The notes beneath the pieces are model-generated. The model ran no database searches. It was not told where the DNA came from and saw only the letters and a program-made list of their open reading frames with translations. 26,991 bases of DNA. It comes from Clostridiales bacterium. Its GTDB lineage: Bacteria; Bacillota; Clostridia; Oscillospirales; Oscillospiraceae. Numbering within the stretch: the first letter of the stretch is position 1; each line of letters opens with the position of its first letter. The DNA is taken from NCBI GenBank assembly GCA_012728025.1, contig JAAYFX010000103.1:1-26991 (forward strand). Direction: 5' to 3'. A program made the translations under genes and the position numbers. This document shows, piece after piece, positions 24,049 to 26,991 of this stretch.

Positions 24049-24056
24049 TCTGTTTT

Positions 24057-24133
24057 GGAGGCTTAGCTCAGCTGGCTAGAGCGCATGCTTCACACGCATG
24101 AGGTCGATGGTTCAAGCCCATTAGTCTCCACCA
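24057..24133 (+). tRNA. tRNA-Val (anticodon CAC)
   Basis: The 77-nt cloverleaf has acceptor GGAGGCT/AGTCTCC, anticodon stem CATGC/GCATG with loop TTCACAC (anticodon CAC, reads GTG), T arm GATGG-TTCAAGC-CCATT, and an encoded CCA. Confidence 0.97.
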
Positions 24134-24159
24134 TGTCGGAGTACACTGCGCTCCAACAC

Positions 24160-24190
24160 AAACGGCAAACGTCTTTGGCGTTTGCCGTTT
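24160..24190 (+). terminator. Terminator of the tRNA cluster
   Basis: A perfect 12-bp stem (24160-24171 with 24179-24190, 7-nt loop) lies 27 nt after tRNA-Val, followed by GCTTATTT. The T run is short. Confidence 0.65.
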
Positions 24191-24409
24191 GCTTATTTAT
24201 GCTTTGCGGCTTATCTTTTTCTGCCAAGGCCCCTTCGCTGGACTTTGTTTCCATAAGTCGAAAAGCGGCAGCTTAATTGACCTGACAAACACCAAAACCC
24301 ACAAACCTAGTAATATGAATGGCTTGTGGGTTTTCTTTGCCCCTAATCACAAGATTGCTTAGAGCATAAAACCACACTTTTTAGTACTTGATAGAATATA
24401 AATAATGTC
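24191..24409. other. Gene-free stretch before the liv genes
   Basis: No open frame with a ribosome site is visible. The only structure noted is the stem at 24294-24334. Confidence 0.7.
24294..24334. terminator. Inverted repeat with A/T flanks, possible bidirectional terminator
   Basis: An 11-bp perfect stem (AAAACCCACAA with TTGTGGGTTTT) encloses a 19-nt loop. The arms end in A4 and T4, so it could act on either strand as a back-up terminator between the tRNA cluster and livF. Confidence 0.5.
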
Positions 24410-24449
24410 AAAAAACCTCCGGAGCTATTTTTAGCCACAGAGGTTTTTT
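24410..24449 (-). terminator. Intrinsic terminator of the liv genes
   Basis: A 10-bp outer stem (24410-24419 with 24440-24449) and a short inner stem are followed on the minus strand by T6 (24415-24410). It begins one base past the livF stop. Confidence 0.9.
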
Positions 24450-24450
24450 C

Positions 24451-25149
24451 TTATTTTCCAAGATATGCTTTTTTAACATCCTCGTTTTTGAGAAGTTCTT
24501 TTCCCTGACCGGACAAGGTTATCTTTCCGGTTTCAAGGACATAGCCTGTGTCGGCCGTATGCAGGGCCATATTAGCGTTTTGCTCAATGAGGAGAATGGT
24601 CACACCCTGCTTGTTGACTTCTTTAATAATGTCAAATATGCCCTTAACTATAAGGGGCGCAAGGCCCAAAGAAGGCTCGTCCATCATCATAAGCTTCGGT
24701 CTGCTCATAAGAGCCCTGCCAACAGCAAGCATCTGCTGCTCACCGCCGGAAAGAGTTCCTGCAAGCTGCCACGAGCGCTCCTGAAGTCTGGGAAATAAAT
24801 CGTATACCCAGCGTATATCCTCGTCCAGCTTATCCTTCCTCAAATAGGCGCCTATCTTGAGGTTTTCCAAAACTGTAAGGTCGGGAAATACGTGTCTTCC
24901 CTCGGGAACCAGTGTTATTCCCCGAGAAACTATGTCATGGGTTTTTACTCCCGTTATATCTTCACCCATAAAAGTTACCCTGCCGGCGGAGGCGGGAACA
25001 AGTCCTGCAATGGTGCGCAAGGTGGTAGATTTACCGGCACCGTTTGCGCCCACCAGAGTAACAATTTCCCCTTCATTCACTTCAAAGGAAATGCCTCGAA
25101 CTGCCTTGATTCCGCCATAGTTAACACACAGGTTTTCAATCTTCAGCAT
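24451..25149 (-). CDS. livF: Branched-chain amino acid ABC importer, ATP-binding protein LivF
   Basis: The 232-residue ATPase powers uptake of leucine/isoleucine/valine-type substrates together with LivG. It has Walker A GANGAGKS (34-41), EGRHVFPDLTV (83-93, typical of LivF), signature LSGGEQQ (133-139), Walker B LMMMDEP (153-159) and the H-loop region replaced by IEQN, as in LivF. The start overlaps the end of livG by 14 nt with GGGGGTGAG upstream. Related urea or amide importers (UrtE/FmdF) share this fold, so the exact substrate is inferred from general similarity. Confidence 0.92.
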   Translation of the reverse strand: MLKIENLCVNYGGIKAVRGISFEVNEGEIVTLVGANGAGKSTTLRTIAGLVPASAGRVTFMGEDITGVKTHDIVSRGITLVPEGRHVFPDLTVLENLKIGAYLRKDKLDEDIRWVYDLFPRLQERSWQLAGTLSGGEQQMLAVGRALMSRPKLMMMDEPSLGLAPLIVKGIFDIIKEVNKQGVTILLIEQNANMALHTADTGYVLETGKITLSGQGKELLKNEDVKKAYLGK

Positions 25150-25984
25150 CTTCGCTCACCCCCAGATATGCGTCTATGACACATTGCTCGTTTTGTATAT
25201 GCTCCGGAGTTCCGGAGGCAATAAGCTTTCCAAAATCCAAAACATAAATTCTATCCGCTATGGACATAACAAGGTCCATATGATGCTCTATCATTAAAAC
25301 AGATAGGTCAAACTTTTCCTTGATTTTCACAATGAATTCCGACAGCTCCAAGGTTTCCTGCGGGTTCATGCCAGCTGCCGGTTCATCAAGCAAAAGCAGT
25401 GTCGGCTCCGTTGCCAAAGCACGAGCTATCTCAAGGCGGCGCTGTTTTCCGTAAGGTAAAGAGGATGCGATGTCCTCCTTGACTCCCTCAAGGCCAACAA
25501 GCTCCAAAAGCTCCATAGAGTCCGCCCGAAGCTTTTCTTCTTCCCTTTTGTTAAGACGAAAGGTGGCGGAGAAAACCCCTGCCTTAAGATGCAGATGCTT
25601 TGCAATCATGACATTTTCAAGAACAGTAAGGTCACGGAAAAGCCGAATATTCTGGAAGGTTCGTCCAATGCCCAAAGCCGTTATTTTATCCGGTGTTTTA
25701 ATGGTTGAATGCTTATATTTCCCGTTATTTTGACCTGCGTAAAGTTTTTTCATCTTGCCCTTGGGATAGTTTTCAACCATGGTTTTCCCACGGAAGGAAA
25801 CGTTTCCGTTGGTGGGCTCGTAAACACCGGTTATAACGTTAAAAGCCGTTGTTTTTCCCGCTCCGTTAGGGCCAATGAGGGCAACGATTTCCCCTTCATT
25901 AATTTCCAAAGAGAGATTGTCCACAGCGACAACACCGCCAAACTGCATGGTTATGTCGCAAAGGCTCATAATTTTATTATTCAT
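25136..25984 (-). CDS. livG: Branched-chain amino acid ABC importer, ATP-binding protein LivG, with an insertion
   Basis: The 282-residue ATPase has Walker A GPNGAGKT (38-45), the Q-loop GRTFQNIRLF (107-116), signature LPYGKQRR (176-183, the LivG form) and Walker B LLLLDEP (196-202), then IEHHMD. Between Walker A and the Q-loop there are about 30 extra residues (about 68-100), Lys/Tyr/Asn-rich, which makes it longer than the usual 255 or so. I place the start at ATG 25984, 8 nt after GGAGG; it overlaps the livM stop by 8 nt. An upstream GTG at 25993 lies inside the ribosome site. Confidence 0.92.
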   Translation of the reverse strand: MNNKIMSLCDITMQFGGVVAVDNLSLEINEGEIVALIGPNGAGKTTAFNVITGVYEPTNGNVSFRGKTMVENYPKGKMKKLYAGQNNGKYKHSTIKTPDKITALGIGRTFQNIRLFRDLTVLENVMIAKHLHLKAGVFSATFRLNKREEEKLRADSMELLELVGLEGVKEDIASSLPYGKQRRLEIARALATEPTLLLLDEPAAGMNPQETLELSEFIVKIKEKFDLSVLMIEHHMDLVMSIADRIYVLDFGKLIASGTPEHIQNEQCVIDAYLGVSEDAED

Positions 25985-26991
25985 TTCCCTCACCTCCGGA
26001 TTCTCCGGCGGTAACAGCCCTGTCTTTTTTCTTCAGGCCGAACCATCGCTTAAAACGGTTTGAAATTCTCTCAACACTAAATTCCTTATCGCCCATTATT
26101 CCCTGTCTGTAAAAGAGAACCACAGCCATTATAATAACGGCAAAAACCACTTTGCGGAAGCCGCTTCTTAAAATTGTGGGCGATTCTATAAACAGGAACT
26201 TGCCGTTATCAAGGCCACGAAGCCACCATTCCGAGGCGGCTATAAATAGGAAGGAGGAAATGCAGCTTCCCGTAACAGAGCCAATGCCGCCGATTACGAC
26301 GATAAGTAATATTTCATAGGTCATGGCAGATTTGAAGGGAGTTGCCGCAACGGTGTTTTGGAACATGGCAAGCAAAGCGCCGCCAACACCGGCGAAAAAG
26401 GAGCTTATTATAAAAGACATCATCTTATGGCGGGCAAGGTTTATTCCCATTGCCTCCGCCGCAATCTCGTCCTCACGAATTGCTTTAAAGGCCCGCCCGT
26501 AGGATGAGTTTATAAGCATAACAATTACAGCGATACAAAGCCCCACGATAAGAAAGGGTACAAAGGTGGAAAGGTAGACAATTACTTTTCCGTCGGGGCC
26601 TACAATGTTAAAATTATTAAAGGTGGGGTAGCTTTTAAGAAGGTTTGAGCCGTTTGTAATAGGGCCAAGCTTATCCCACTGGAAAATCGCACGGATTATC
26701 TCCGCAAAACCCAAGGTTGCTATGGCAAGATAATCGCTTTTCAGACGCAGAACCGGCATTCCTATAAGCCAAGCGAAAAATGCCGCAGCAAGCCCCGCCG
26801 CAATCAAAGCGGCCAAGACACCGAGAACAAGCCCCACAGAATTCGGCAGGGCGCCGCCGAAGGTAAAGACCTCCTGCAAGGAAAAGTTTATGGCGCTGTC
26901 ATAATACTTATAAACGGAGTCTCTTGAGCCGCTATAAACCGTAAGCATGGCATACACATAGCCGCCTATAAGCATAAAACCGGCCTGACCC
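25977..26991 (-). CDS. livM: Branched-chain amino acid ABC importer, permease LivM (5' end beyond window)
   Basis: The frame is open to the right edge, giving 337 residues and a stop at 25977. The visible start, GQAGFMLIGGYVYAML, is the conserved region that normally lies some tens of residues into LivM, so the ATG at 26975 is internal. Further landmarks are DYLAIATLGFAEIIR, the cytoplasmic coupling segment YGRAFKAIREDEIAAEAMGIN, and GGIGSVTGSCISS. Eight or more hydrophobic segments are present. The last 35 residues are charged and extend past the final helix. livH and a binding-protein gene would be expected upstream, outside the window. Confidence 0.93.
   Translation of the reverse strand, partial: GQAGFMLIGGYVYAMLTVYSGSRDSVYKYYDSAINFSLQEVFTFGGALPNSVGLVLGVLAALIAAGLAAAFFAWLIGMPVLRLKSDYLAIATLGFAEIIRAIFQWDKLGPITNGSNLLKSYPTFNNFNIVGPDGKVIVYLSTFVPFLIVGLCIAVIVMLINSSYGRAFKAIREDEIAAEAMGINLARHKMMSFIISSFFAGVGGALLAMFQNTVAATPFKSAMTYEILLIVVIGGIGSVTGSCISSFLFIAASEWWLRGLDNGKFLFIESPTILRSGFRKVVFAVIIMAVVLFYRQGIMGDKEFSVERISNRFKRWFGLKKKDRAVTAGESGGEGNE

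Noticed and set aside
23760..24101. Open frame of 113 codons on the plus strand
   Set aside because: It runs through two complete tRNA genes and into a third, and has no ribosome site; it is a chance frame.
24085..24276. Open frame of 63 codons on the plus strand
   Set aside because: It begins inside tRNA-Val and crosses the terminator hairpin; no ribosome site.

Overview
The window looks like chromosomal DNA from a spore-lineage, anaerobic member of the Clostridia (Firmicutes) with mid-range G+C. The reasons are strong GGAGG-type ribosome binding sites, several perfect-spacing (17 bp) sigma-A promoters, TTG starts, a SpoIID-family gene, an SLH-domain surface protein, split transketolase, IscS/IscU/Rrf2 iron-sulphur genes and an old-yellow-enzyme type Fe-S flavoprotein. 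No phage, insertion sequence, CRISPR array or integrase was seen. Both window edges cut genes: a small membrane protein at the left, and LivM at the right.

Layout. Positions 1-4631 (minus strand) hold a housekeeping run: SpoIID-domain protein, queA, tgt, yajC and a TIGR04086-type membrane protein. queA and tgt make queuosine in tRNA; YajC belongs to the Sec translocase. Positions 4632-7797 (plus) carry asd-dapA-dapB, the steps from aspartyl phosphate to tetrahydrodipicolinate (lysine and peptidoglycan precursors), behind a long leader that can fold. Positions 7900-9535 hold a secreted SLH/SH3/SGNH-hydrolase protein, closed by a 21-bp hairpin shared with the convergent iscR. Positions 9534-11852 (minus) hold iscS-iscU-iscR, with two matching operator-like sites placed over the iscS promoter. 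Positions 11951-16186 (minus) hold a MarR regulator and a heterodimeric ABC exporter, with direct repeats over the marR promoter. A tRNA-Thr(CGU) with its own promoter and terminator follows.

Positions 16475-21543 (minus) hold the least ordinary part: an AcoR-like sigma-54 activator, a stand-alone HypB-like metal-chaperone GTPase, and an FMN/FAD/4Fe-4S old-yellow-enzyme reductase, all in the same direction. The activator gene has an operator-like palindrome above its promoter and a possible attenuator in its leader. Divergently, 21712-23668 (plus) encode the two halves of a transketolase. A plus-strand tRNA cluster (Met-CAU, Glu-UUC, Val-CAC; 23760-24190) has a hairpin after each tRNA. The right end (24410-26991, minus) is a branched-chain amino-acid type ABC importer, livM-livG-livF, with overlapping genes.

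Most of the window is ordinary housekeeping and accessory metabolism. I do not see a clearly new multi-gene system. The best leads are the sigma-54 activator/HypB/flavoenzyme cluster, the iscS operator pair, the asd leader RNA and the activator-gene leader.
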